A stretch of DNA of 64,000 nt, taken from Verrucomicrobiia bacterium DG1235 (GTDB lineage Bacteria; Verrucomicrobiota; Verrucomicrobiia; Opitutales; Opitutaceae). Shown here in pieces: positions 27,281 to 34,666 of the stretch. Position 1 is the first letter of the stretch. Each line of letters opens with the position of its first letter. Under the pieces are notes generated by a model. That model saw nothing but the letters and a program-made list of their open reading frames with translations. It had not been told where the DNA came from and made no database searches. Position numbers and translations under genes: made by a program. Where the stretch lies: positions 3,209,973-3,273,972 of the forward strand of contig DS990592.1 of NCBI GenBank assembly GCA_000155695.1. The letters are read 5' to 3'.

Positions 27281-28984
27281 CTAAGCGTCGAACGCCGATA
27301 ATGCCGTTGCCTGGCTTTGAATGTTAGACTGTGCCGTTTCCATGGCGATGAAGCTGCTTTCCAATGCAGCTCTTCTAAATTCCAAGCGACGCTCCATCTC
27401 TTCGATCTGGTCATCGATGTCAGAGTTTCGCTCGGTATATGTCGACGAGATCGTATCCATGACCCCGTCGTTCTTTAGGAAGTTCTCGAGAAAATCGTCG
27501 AGTCTCCCTGAAAAGTTGTCATCCGCTCCTACAAAGAATTCCTCCAGCGTGGAGAGGTCATTCTCAAGAGCCGCGTCCAAGGCGGACGCATCCTTAATCT
27601 CAAGCTTCGAGGTACCGCTTATGAAGTCGATACCCATGTGCTCCAGGCGGAATAAGGTGCCGCTGCTAAGGTCGTCGATCGAGTCGAAGGCGAATCTACG
27701 TAGCTTTGAGTCGAGAGAGCTTAGCTCTCGGTTTCCAGCAAGTACCGCGGAAGTAACCTCATCGTCATCCACCTCGATCTTCGTCTTCTCGGAAATGTAG
27801 TCCTGCACGTCGTTGAACGCGGAGATGAAGGAGTTGATCTTAGTCTTCAGCGATGCCGTGTCCGATTCGATAGTGATCGTCTGAACGCCCTCTTCAGAAG
27901 CGCTAATGGTCACACCCTCCAAGCCGTGAGCATCCTGCGTGATTTTATTGCTGCGGCTCGACTTCGTCGCTCCACCATCAATCGAAAACTGAAGATCGTC
28001 GCCGACGCTCGCCGCGCCCGTAAGCCCGATGGCCGCCAGCAATCCATTGCCGCTGTCCTCAACATTCATCGAGTAAGCGCCGGTCTCGTTGTTGATCAAA
28101 CGAAACTGGTCCGAGGCGGAATCGAAGGACATCGTCACTCCCGCCGCTGAATCGTTTACTCGAGACATTAGCGTAGCCATGCTCTCAGTATCCGCGTCGA
28201 AATCGATCGAAACGCCATTGATATAAAAAGTGTCCGATCCGCTAACAGGTCCGCCGATGCCGCTGTTGGCTATGGTATCGCTAATGTCCACCACGCCCAA
28301 AGAGCTGCGGCTGGTCACCGTCGCGGTTCCGCTTCCTCCATCTTTTACTTCAAGCTGGAAGAGCTTCATCGCCGACAGAAAATTGCTCGTATCCTCTTCC
28401 GCTCCGAGCTCGAGCTGCCCTGAGGCGCTGTCGAGACTGATCGTATCAGAGACGCTATCATAACTGGCAGTCACCACGCCACTCGTCGCGATCGAGATAG
28501 CATCAAACACATCCTGCAGCGAATCCGTCTCGGCGATGGTGATCTCCTGGCCATTTACCGAAAACGTGCCCTCGCTCACATCCTTCGATATGCGCAGCGC
28601 CGAGATAAGCGTGTTCTCATCTCCCATTTCCGTAACAACGTCGGCGGAGCCTAGACGTCGAGTAGCGGTTGCTAGCTGGCTGACTGAGATTTCAAAATTC
28701 CCCTTGGCAGCCGCAGTCGTCGCAGAAGCCGTAATGTTCAGCGAATCATCAGAAAGCTCGGCTGACTTGGAATTGAAGAGGGATGTCTCGTTGAGAGCCT
28801 TCGTTTGAGACTGCAAAGTCTCAACCTTCTTCTTCAGCGTAGACAAGGCGTCTAGCTTCGAGGTGTTCGAAGACTTCTCGGCAGACAGGCGTTGCTGAGG
28901 AATCCGTTCGATCGTCATTAGCTGATCGATCATCGAATTCCAGTCGAAGCCACTGGCCAAGCCTGCTACATTGAAATTTTCCAT
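27281..28984 (-). CDS. fliD: flagellar hook-associated protein 2 (filament cap)
   Basis: A 567-residue cap protein that sits at the filament tip and folds flagellin. The N-terminal FliD domain has VAGLASGFDWNSMIDQLM (about 5-22), the usual family opening. The variable middle is rich in Ser, Asp and Thr. The C-terminal FliD_C domain (about 350-560) has SLKTKINSFISAFNDV and the terminal helix DDQIEEMERRLEFRR. Length is normal. A sigma-28-type promoter lies 36-62 bp upstream. Between promoter and start is a palindrome with GCGAC/GTCGC arms, the same arms found in the flagellin 1 leader. Confidence 0.94.
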   Translation of the reverse strand: MENFNVAGLASGFDWNSMIDQLMTIERIPQQRLSAEKSSNTSKLDALSTLKKKVETLQSQTKALNETSLFNSKSAELSDDSLNITASATTAAAKGNFEISVSQLATATRRLGSADVVTEMGDENTLISALRISKDVSEGTFSVNGQEITIAETDSLQDVFDAISIATSGVVTASYDSVSDTISLDSASGQLELGAEEDTSNFLSAMKLFQLEVKDGGSGTATVTSRSSLGVVDISDTIANSGIGGPVSGSDTFYINGVSIDFDADTESMATLMSRVNDSAAGVTMSFDSASDQFRLINNETGAYSMNVEDSGNGLLAAIGLTGAASVGDDLQFSIDGGATKSSRSNKITQDAHGLEGVTISASEEGVQTITIESDTASLKTKINSFISAFNDVQDYISEKTKIEVDDDEVTSAVLAGNRELSSLDSKLRRFAFDSIDDLSSGTLFRLEHMGIDFISGTSKLEIKDASALDAALENDLSTLEEFFVGADDNFSGRLDDFLENFLKNDGVMDTISSTYTERNSDIDDQIEEMERRLEFRRAALESSFIAMETAQSNIQSQATALSAFDA

Positions 28985-28993
28985 AGGTGCGTT

Positions 28994-29012
28994 GCGACTC
29001 TGCAGATGTCGC
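28994..29012 (-). promoter_or_regulatory. hairpin in fliD leader
   Basis: A stem GCGAC / GTCGC encloses a 9-nt loop just upstream of the fliD ATG. The arms equal those of the flagellin 1 leader hairpin, but the loop lacks GGA. Confidence 0.4.
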
Positions 29013-29019
29013 TTCTAGG

Positions 29020-29046
29020 TTATCGGATCGCTGCGGAATACCTTTA
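29020..29046 (-). promoter_or_regulatory. candidate sigma-28 (FliA) promoter of fliD
   Basis: On the minus strand TAAAGGTA is followed by an 11-nt spacer and TCCGATAA, matching 7 of 8 bases of the GCCGATAA element. The TAAA to -10 distance is the standard 15 nt. Confidence 0.75.
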
Positions 29047-29189
29047 GTAAAAAGAGGATTCCTAAGGTGATTTCTCCAACAGTATGCGACAATCCTCTAT
29101 CCAAAAACAACTTATGGGATGGATATAGCGTAATTTTTACAAAAATCGTCGCTTTTCACAGCCGCCTACACGGCCTCACCAAGCGACCG

Positions 29190-29783
29190 CTAGGAATTTC
29201 GCAGCATTTTTATCGCTCGATCAAGCTCCACCCGGTCATTCACACTCGCCAGAAACTGCCCCTCCGAAACCTCAACCCTCTCAATATCGGCGTCCTCCAA
29301 AAAACGCCGTAAGCTCGACCGCCCCTCGGCGGCCAGGGCCTCGAGTAAAGGCAATGCCTCCGCCTCATAAATCGAACACATCGGCTCGGGCTTCCCATCG
29401 CTCGCTAGGAACGAAGTCGCCAACTTGGAAGCATCCCGCCGATTCGCGATTTGAACAATATGGGCGACTTCCAAAAACGGCATATCGCAGGCCAAAACGA
29501 AAACCGGCAATCCCCGAGCCACTCGCAAGGCGGCTATCACTCCCGCCATTGGTCCGCTCGTCTCCGCCGCGTCCACAAGCGTATCCACCTCATGTGAAAC
29601 CTCTCGCTCACTCCCGGGATTCGACCCCACGCAGATTGCTCGCTTGGTACAGACCGTGTCGAGAAGTCCAAGGAGATAATCGAGCTGAGAAATCCCCGGC
29701 CTTACCTCAAGCGTAGCCTTGTCTTCTCCCATGCGCCGACTCTTCCCGCCGCATAGCACCGCACCTAGAATTTCTCTCTTCAT
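29190..29783 (-). CDS. mobA: molybdenum cofactor guanylyltransferase (MobA-like)
   Basis: A 197-residue nucleotidyltransferase that attaches GMP to molybdopterin. Seen: the N-terminal signature LCGGKSRRMGEDKA (about 10-23), TSGPMAG near 75 and the metal-binding ACDMPF (about 98-103). The C-terminal SLRRFLED helix is typical. It overlaps the stop of the upstream Maf-type gene by one base, so the two are cotranscribed, an odd pairing. A MOSC-domain gene lies at the head of the same minus-strand run. Other IspD/GlmU-like nucleotidyltransferases, such as a sugar-nucleotide enzyme, are less likely given LCGGKS. Confidence 0.85.
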   Translation of the reverse strand: MKREILGAVLCGGKSRRMGEDKATLEVRPGISQLDYLLGLLDTVCTKRAICVGSNPGSEREVSHEVDTLVDAAETSGPMAGVIAALRVARGLPVFVLACDMPFLEVAHIVQIANRRDASKLATSFLASDGKPEPMCSIYEAEALPLLEALAAEGRSSLRRFLEDADIERVEVSEGQFLASVNDRVELDRAIKMLRNS

Positions 29784-31579
29784 CAGCCGCTCGCAGAGGA
29801 AGCCTTCGATCTCGACGCAGAAGAGTCCATCGCCGCAAGCACGTGATAAGTCCCCTCAGCTATCGCCCACAAATAGGATTTCAAAGACTCCAACTCATCT
29901 CCATCCAACCCGTTTTGACGCGCAATTAAGGACCTCGCCCGTCGGTGGACATGCAATTCAAGCTTCAATTGCCCGTCCTCCAATATCGCCTTAAACGCCG
30001 CATCCGAATCCAGCATCGCATCGAGTTTCGCCTTCGACGCCCGAGCCTGCTCAAGCTCCCTCGCCCCAGTCTCAATTGCCAGGGCCTCTCGCAAGGCGAA
30101 AGAACAGGCCGATTCCGCATAGGAGCGAAACTCCCCTAACGCTTTGCCCACCTTGCCCTTGCCTGACCAATCCGCGCTCAAAATCGACTTTACGCGCGAC
30201 CAGCCCCTGGGCACATCGCCGCCGCCAAAAGATTCAAGAGCGGCCGGAGCCTTCTTCAATTCCAGATAGGGCATACCGTCGATACGAGCTCCCAGTCGGG
30301 AAAGATTATAAAGCGTGAGCCCTTGGCCATTCTTCAGCTTCAACTCCTTCGAATAAGCGCGAGCGAGCTCCTCAAACGTCCTCAGATAGACAAACAACTT
30401 CTCCTCGACCGGAACGCGATCAAGCGTATTGCCCGGCATCCAACGGCATTTCTGAAGATTCACGCGATCCGCGCCTTCATCACTATAGAAGGAGTCGCTC
30501 GCATGAAGCTGCCCATCTGCGCTCGCCGCCAAATCCTGTCCGACAAAAAACACCGCCGGACTTCCCAGTATCACAGCCAAGTCAAAGGCGCACGCCGACA
30601 CCGTACCTTGCTCGGTGACGAATGCCTCCCTGGTTCGACCCGCAGCCTTCCGAAAATAACTGGCCACCGTGTTTCCAAAAGACCAAGCAGCGACGCTTCT
30701 TCCAAATCTACGAACCACCTCTGGATACACCATAAATGGGCAGAGCAAAACCGTCTCGCCGAGCTCCACCCCATCAAATCCACGATCCGTCGTCTGATTC
30801 GGATCCGCCGCCAAAACGAAATGAGGCCGCACTCCCCCCCTCACCAAGGCGCGAATCGACGAATTCCCCGCCACGATCACCGCCCGATCCTGGGCCCAGC
30901 GCAGAAAATCCAAAGACTCGTCTAGCGAGGGCCCCGCCCCCGCCATGATGAGAGGCGCTCCCTTGAAGGCTCCCTGAAACTCGATCGGGTCGGGCGTCAA
31001 AACCAAGCTTCGGAGATTCTCCAAAGTGTTCCGCTGCCACAGCCCGGACTGGGTCAGATTCGTGCCGAACATCTTGCGCCACATCTCCAGCTGCCTCGCG
31101 AACTCGAGAAAAAACGCGGCGTAATAGTCCTCGGCCTCCACGAAAAAAGGAGCGAATATCAAAGGCTCAGCGTTCGAGTACTCCACCACCGTAAACGATG
31201 CCAGCGAACGGAAAAACGCGTCGTCCAGCTCGCCAACTCCAAAAAGAAGCCGATCATCCGACAAAAGCTCCTCCGCTGCCGCCGTCTTCAAAAATGCCTT
31301 GAAACGAACCACATCGGGCTCCGCGCAGAAAACCAGCCCGCTATCCTTAGGCATGGCTCTCAACAAAGCGAGCAGGTGAGAGCCGTCGCCCACTCCGCTC
31401 ACCGCGATCGCGATATCCGCTGGAATCTTAAAGTCCACAAGCCACCGCTCGATCAGACGATCCGGATCCGCAGACCGGCTTCGCCACGGAGCCAGGTCCA
31501 CCTCCCTCGACGGCGCATTAAGCACGCGTTGCTTCAAATGCATATGCCTTTCGGCAAATCGTTGTGCCGCCTTGCTCAA
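29783..31579 (-). CDS. Maf-type flagellin glycosyltransferase (DUF115/MptE-like)
   Basis: A 598-residue cytoplasmic protein. The central MptE-like/DUF115 domain (about 205-400) has MAGAGPSLDES (212-222), VIVAGNSSIRALV (233-245), RPHFVLAADPNQTT and FVGQDLAASADGQLHAS. These are hallmarks of motility accessory factors that transfer pseudaminic or legionaminic acid onto flagellin. The N-terminal domain carries a Rossmann-like AVSGVGDGSHL. The C-terminal 150 residues are helical. It overlaps the unknown 202-residue gene by 4 bp (ATGA) and mobA by 1 bp. With pseBCGI nearby and two flagellins downstream, pseudaminylation of flagellin is the inferred role. Confidence 0.88.
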   Translation of the reverse strand: MSKAAQRFAERHMHLKQRVLNAPSREVDLAPWRSRSADPDRLIERWLVDFKIPADIAIAVSGVGDGSHLLALLRAMPKDSGLVFCAEPDVVRFKAFLKTAAAEELLSDDRLLFGVGELDDAFFRSLASFTVVEYSNAEPLIFAPFFVEAEDYYAAFFLEFARQLEMWRKMFGTNLTQSGLWQRNTLENLRSLVLTPDPIEFQGAFKGAPLIMAGAGPSLDESLDFLRWAQDRAVIVAGNSSIRALVRGGVRPHFVLAADPNQTTDRGFDGVELGETVLLCPFMVYPEVVRRFGRSVAAWSFGNTVASYFRKAAGRTREAFVTEQGTVSACAFDLAVILGSPAVFFVGQDLAASADGQLHASDSFYSDEGADRVNLQKCRWMPGNTLDRVPVEEKLFVYLRTFEELARAYSKELKLKNGQGLTLYNLSRLGARIDGMPYLELKKAPAALESFGGGDVPRGWSRVKSILSADWSGKGKVGKALGEFRSYAESACSFALREALAIETGARELEQARASKAKLDAMLDSDAAFKAILEDGQLKLELHVHRRARSLIARQNGLDGDELESLKSYLWAIAEGTYHVLAAMDSSASRSKASSASG

Positions 31580-32184
31580 GTCTCTCCCCCTTCGTCCAAA
31601 GCCGGAATAACCACCCCGAGCAATTCCTCGCGAACCGCTCGCCAGCTCGTAGCCAAGGTGTCGGACAAGCGGTCCGAAAGCGCTACACAGTCCCGAGACT
31701 CAACTGCGTCCACCACGCGATCAACCGCAGCGATACTCGTCCCGAAAACCTCCTCGAAGCGCGACGCCCAGACAGACTCCGTCTCGCTGCCAAAATTCTG
31801 CAAGATCCCCAGACCCTCGATCAACGGACGCAACTTCTCCAAAAAAGCGACCACCTTAGCCTGCCCGTCCTGAAATCCGCTCCGAAGAACCAGCGTCGCT
31901 GTCGCGTCCGCGTCCCGAGCCCGCTCCTCGCAATCCGCGCTCCAAGTCTTGCACATCGCCAAAAGCTGCTCCTGCGGACTACTGGTCGTAAACGCGATGC
32001 TCGCAAACGAACCCGCTTCCAAAGCCGACTCGATCGGAAGCTCGCTCCCGTCCACTGCCACAGAGCTGATCACTCGTCCCTGGCCAGCTATAAAATTCTC
32101 GATCAACTCGCAAACCGCGCGACACGTGCCAGGAGCTTCCCCGTCAAACTCAACACTCTCGCCATCGATGAAAACCGTTCCCAT
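31576..32184 (-). CDS. unknown protein coupled to Maf glycosyltransferase
   Basis: A 202-residue acidic protein that I do not recognise. Residues 1-70 look like a small beta-rich domain (MGTVFIDGESVEFDGE, then VISSVAVDGSEL). The rest is helical with heptad-like Leu/Val spacing. No signal peptide and no membrane segment. It overlaps the Maf-type gene by 4 bp, implying translational coupling and a shared job. A cytosolic partner, a chaperone or a regulator of flagellin modification is conceivable. Confidence 0.65.
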   Translation of the reverse strand: MGTVFIDGESVEFDGEAPGTCRAVCELIENFIAGQGRVISSVAVDGSELPIESALEAGSFASIAFTTSSPQEQLLAMCKTWSADCEERARDADATATLVLRSGFQDGQAKVVAFLEKLRPLIEGLGILQNFGSETESVWASRFEEVFGTSIAAVDRVVDAVESRDCVALSDRLSDTLATSWRAVREELLGVVIPALDEGGET

Positions 32185-32190
32185 ACGCTA

Positions 32191-32694
32191 CTAGACAGAG
32201 GGCTCTAGCGACAATTCGCCCTTACCCAAAATACCCGACGAGAGAATCCTGCACCGCAATCCGCCTCTATTCTCAAGAGCCGCATGCGCCCCCGCCCCGA
32301 TCGACTCGTCCATCCACGGGCAAGGCTTGCACTGCTCCACCCCCCGCAACTCGACATCGCCCAATCTAAAATCCTTGCCCACCAGTCCGTTCAGATCAAC
32401 TCCACTCACTACGATGTTTCGGCGAAACTCCCGCAAATCCGGCACCTCCAAACCGAGATCCGACTCCATCGCGCGAATGTCCTCTAAAGCGATCAGGCTC
32501 AACTGGCCCTTGTAGTCCTCCTTGAAGTCGAAATAGCGATCGCCCACTAAGCCCCGACCCTTCACGCACTCTACCGAATCCACGCTCGTCGTGTTGTGGT
32601 TCAGCCGACTCTTCCCATAGCGACCTTTGAAATCGTGCCCGCTAGATATATAGATTTGGTGTATCAGGATCTTGGTGCTCATGAAGACATTCAA
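32191..32694 (-). CDS. MOSC domain protein
   Basis: A 167-residue protein with a MOSC fold, the sulfur-carrier domain found in Moco sulfurases and in YiiM-type reductases. Seen: KGRGLVGDRYFDF (about 45-57), GQLSLIALEDI, FRRNIVVSGVDLNGLVGKDF and the Cys-containing VEQCKPCPWMDE (about 115-126), where the first Cys is the candidate persulfide carrier. An inner ATG five codons in is an alternative start. It lies 6 bp before the unknown 202-residue gene and in one run with mobA, so molybdenum-cofactor metabolism may be mixed into this operon. Confidence 0.85.
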   Translation of the reverse strand: MNVFMSTKILIHQIYISSGHDFKGRYGKSRLNHNTTSVDSVECVKGRGLVGDRYFDFKEDYKGQLSLIALEDIRAMESDLGLEVPDLREFRRNIVVSGVDLNGLVGKDFRLGDVELRGVEQCKPCPWMDESIGAGAHAALENRGGLRCRILSSGILGKGELSLEPSV

Positions 32695-32861
32695 AGGTGA
32701 GAAACCAGAGCTATACGCCCCGACAACGCGAGCGCAATAGCGAAGCGAACGCCACAGCCCCTAACACGCACGCCCCTATCGTAAGCCCAAGCCTCCATCA
32801 GGCCGGTGAGTAGATTCCGCAGCTGGCTGAGCGAAAATAGCCATAACGATAGAGTTTTTCC

Positions 32862-32888
32862 TAAAGTTTCCAAGTGAGCTCCCGATAC
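32862..32888 (+). promoter_or_regulatory. candidate sigma-28 (FliA) promoter of flagellin 1
   Basis: TAAAGTTT (8 of 8), an 11-nt spacer, then CCCGATAC (6 of 8 to GCCGATAA). Predicted start near 32895 gives a leader of about 90 nt before the ATG at 32984. Confidence 0.85.
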
Positions 32889-32940
32889 TATCAGGAGTAA
32901 CAAAAACCACGGTGCAGCGGACACCCTAACCCCGCAAACT

Positions 32941-32956
32941 GCGACAAGGACGTCGC
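32941..32956 (+). promoter_or_regulatory. CsrA-type hairpin, flagellin 1 leader (upstream site)
   Basis: The perfect 5-bp stem GCGAC / GTCGC closes a hexaloop AAGGAC. CsrA binds GGA displayed in such loops. Confidence 0.65.
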
Positions 32957-32968
32957 GAAAACCTAAAA

Positions 32969-32980
32969 AACAAGGAAGTT
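32969..32980 (+). promoter_or_regulatory. Shine-Dalgarno of flagellin 1 in CsrA-like context
   Basis: AAGGA lies 7 bp before the ATG and is flanked by short arms AAC / GTT around the hexaloop AAGGAA. It is both the ribosome site and the second GGA motif of the leader, 26 nt after the first. Confidence 0.65.
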
Positions 32981-32983
32981 AAA

Positions 32984-33796
32984 ATGTCAGTAGTAATAAA
33001 CACCAATAGCGCAGCTATATCTGCGTCCAACAATCTAGCATCCAGCAATGCGATGCTTCAGCGTAGCCTCAACCGACTGTCTAGCGGGTCCAAAATAGTG
33101 AACCCAGCTGACGATGCCGGCGGCCTCGCCGTGTCAATGAAACTGTCCGCTACCATCAAACGTAACGCAGCAGTTAACAACAACATCAACAACGCTCGTT
33201 CCTTCCTACAAACACAGGACGGAGCTTACCAAACGGCCACCAAGGTGCTCGACCGTATGTCAGAACTCAAGGTTCTCGCAGACGACGTCACTAAGAACAG
33301 CACCGACAAGTCGAACTACAATACGGAGTTCCAGCAGCTCAAGAAGCAGCTCAGCGCCCTCACATCGGAAACATTCAATGGCGTCTCCCTCTTCAAGGCG
33401 GGCTCAGACACCTTGACTGTCGCCACCACCGAATCCGGTGGAAGCACGATGACGATCGATCAACCAGATCTAGCGTCGCAAATCGGCACCACCCTCCTGG
33501 ACGGAGACACCACGACAGTCACCGCCCTGAACCTCAGCACCGTCACCTCTGCGATTCAGTCAGTTGCGACCTTGCGAGCCACCAACGGCGCGCAGTCAAA
33601 CCGCCTGTCTTTCGCATCCGAGATGCTGACTGTGAACAAGGAGAACCTCGAGGCCGCGAACAGCCGTATCATCGACGTCGACGTCGCCGAGGAGTCCACA
33701 CAGCTCGCCCGATACAACATCCTGGTACAAGCAGGATCAAGTATGCTGCAGCAAGCTAACTCCTCCACTCAGATCGCTCTCAAACTTTTAGGTTAG
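32984..33796 (+). CDS. fliC: flagellin, paralogue 1
   Basis: A 270-residue flagellin, made of the D0/D1 core with a very short middle (about 140-185) and no D2/D3. Seen: the N-terminal MSVVINTNSAAI and RLSSGSKIVNPADDAGGLAVS. The C-terminal helix has NRLSFASEMLTVNKENLEAANSRI and ends MLQQANSSTQIALKLLG, the FliS-binding tail. The middle is rich in Thr and Ser, possible O-glycosylation sites. About 270 residues is short but common outside enterobacteria. It has its own sigma-28-type promoter and a structured leader. Codon use is close to the genome background. Confidence 0.96.
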   Translation: MSVVINTNSAAISASNNLASSNAMLQRSLNRLSSGSKIVNPADDAGGLAVSMKLSATIKRNAAVNNNINNARSFLQTQDGAYQTATKVLDRMSELKVLADDVTKNSTDKSNYNTEFQQLKKQLSALTSETFNGVSLFKAGSDTLTVATTESGGSTMTIDQPDLASQIGTTLLDGDTTTVTALNLSTVTSAIQSVATLRATNGAQSNRLSFASEMLTVNKENLEAANSRIIDVDVAEESTQLARYNILVQAGSSMLQQANSSTQIALKLLG

Positions 33797-34068
33797 TTAC
33801 TACTACGACATAGGTTCCCCGCCGACGGGCGGGGCGCCTAACCCGTAGCAGCCCAAAAAATCCTAAAAAAAGAGACTCGCGCCCAGCGACTGAACCTAGC
33901 GATTCAAAACATCGCCAAAGGCTACACGCTGCCAAAACGCAACGAGATCAGACCTCACAAAAACCAGCTATACAGGCAAACTGTATCTAAAAAACAAGGA
34001 CGTGCGTAAGTCGTATCAAAAACGCTAGAGCTCCTCATGACCCATTTGAGTAGAAATGCTCAAAATGC

Positions 34069-34095
34069 TAAATGAACCGCAAAAGCCTACGATAC
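34069..34095 (+). promoter_or_regulatory. candidate sigma-28 promoter upstream of flagellin 2
   Basis: TAAA, 15 nt, then TACGATAC (CGATA core intact). A transcript would start near 34102, directly before the AAGGATC hairpin. It would give flagellin 2 a leader of about 565 nt or make a separate RNA. Confidence 0.55.
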
Positions 34096-34103
34096 ACCAT
34101 CGC

Positions 34104-34120
34104 AACACAAGGATCGTGTT
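34104..34120 (+). promoter_or_regulatory. CsrA-type hairpin at predicted 5' end
   Basis: A perfect 5-bp stem AACAC / GTGTT with loop AAGGATC, at nucleotides 3-19 of the predicted transcript. Confidence 0.5.
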
Positions 34121-34172
34121 CAAAAAACAAGCGGCCCAATCGGGCGGCTCCTCTAAAAAAATGACTAGCAGC

Positions 34173-34184
34173 ATCAAGGATGAT
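34173..34184 (+). promoter_or_regulatory. AAGGAT site, duplicate of the flagellin 2 ribosome site
   Basis: ATC-AAGGAT-GAT followed by AAAGCA repeats the 17-bp leader phrase at 34650-34666 (ATCAAGGATGATAAAACA) with one change, but no flagellin follows here. Confidence 0.5.
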
Positions 34185-34623
34185 AAAGCAAGTTGTGTCG
34201 GACCAGACGGCGGATACCGCCAACACCGGACTGGACACAAACGGATCGCGCCAAAACCGCGTCCCCGACACTGCCGCCTACATGCCCTCTTCATTAGAGG
34301 CCTCGAGCGAGCCCTTCCGACCAGATCGCGACTGGTCCACCCTTGGAGATGCACTCCAGCCGATAGCGCAACCCCAGGCGACCAACACATCCGCCAAAAA
34401 ACGAAGCGCAGACTGCCCAGGAGCCAACACCGCCCGGCGACACGCCTCATACCAATTTCACCAACACCAACCAACAACCAACGAGCGCGAGTCCCACTCG
34501 TCGCCCCAAGCAATGATAAACGACCAACACCTTTCGAAAACACGGTTCTATCTCGAATAGACCCTGAAATGAATTTCCGCCAAATAGGCAGAAAAGCGAA
34601 CGCCTGACGCTACTCTCAGGCAT

Positions 34624-34645
34624 GCGGGGGCAAGGATGCCGCCGC
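34624..34645 (+). promoter_or_regulatory. CsrA-type hairpin, flagellin 2 leader (upstream site)
   Basis: An 8-bp GC-rich stem GCGGGGGC / GCCGCCGC with one mismatch closes the hexaloop AAGGAT. A second stem GCCTGA/TCAGGC (34602-34621) lies just upstream. Confidence 0.65.
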
Positions 34646-34649
34646 GCAA

Positions 34650-34661
34650 ATCAAGGATGAT
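34650..34661 (+). promoter_or_regulatory. Shine-Dalgarno of flagellin 2 in CsrA-like context
   Basis: AAGGA lies 9 bp before the ATG inside ATC-AAGGAT-GAT. CAAGGATG matches the SELEX-type CsrA consensus ACARGGAUG closely. It is 21 nt after the loop GGA of the upstream hairpin. Confidence 0.65.
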
Positions 34662-34666
34662 AAAAC

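Larger units (their letters stand above)
33797..34666. other. 870-bp region between flagellins with repeated AAGGA loops
   Basis: No convincing protein gene. Two overlapping open frames of 126 and 183 codons exist, but neither shows recognisable motifs. Left to right: a GC hairpin CCCCGCC/GGCGGGG (33817-33834), a stem ATACAG/CTGTAT (33970-33986), and AAGGAC between AC and GT (33994-34003). A sigma-28-like promoter follows (34069-34095), then an AAGGATC hairpin (34104-34120), a stem at 34130-34149 and an AAGGAT site (34173-34184). The leader of flagellin 2 comes last. All five AAGGA words in this region sit between inverted arms. Confidence 0.65.

Noticed and set aside
34130-34149. Hairpin AGCGGCCC/GGGCGGCT as a plus-strand terminator
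   Set aside because: It is followed by CCTCTAAAAAAA rather than a T-run. Kept only as a structure inside the spacer.
34056-34607. Overlapping open frames of 183 and 126 codons between the flagellins
   Set aside because: They overlap each other, lack motifs and ribosome sites, and cover the structured leader. Described as non-coding, although a short real peptide cannot be excluded.
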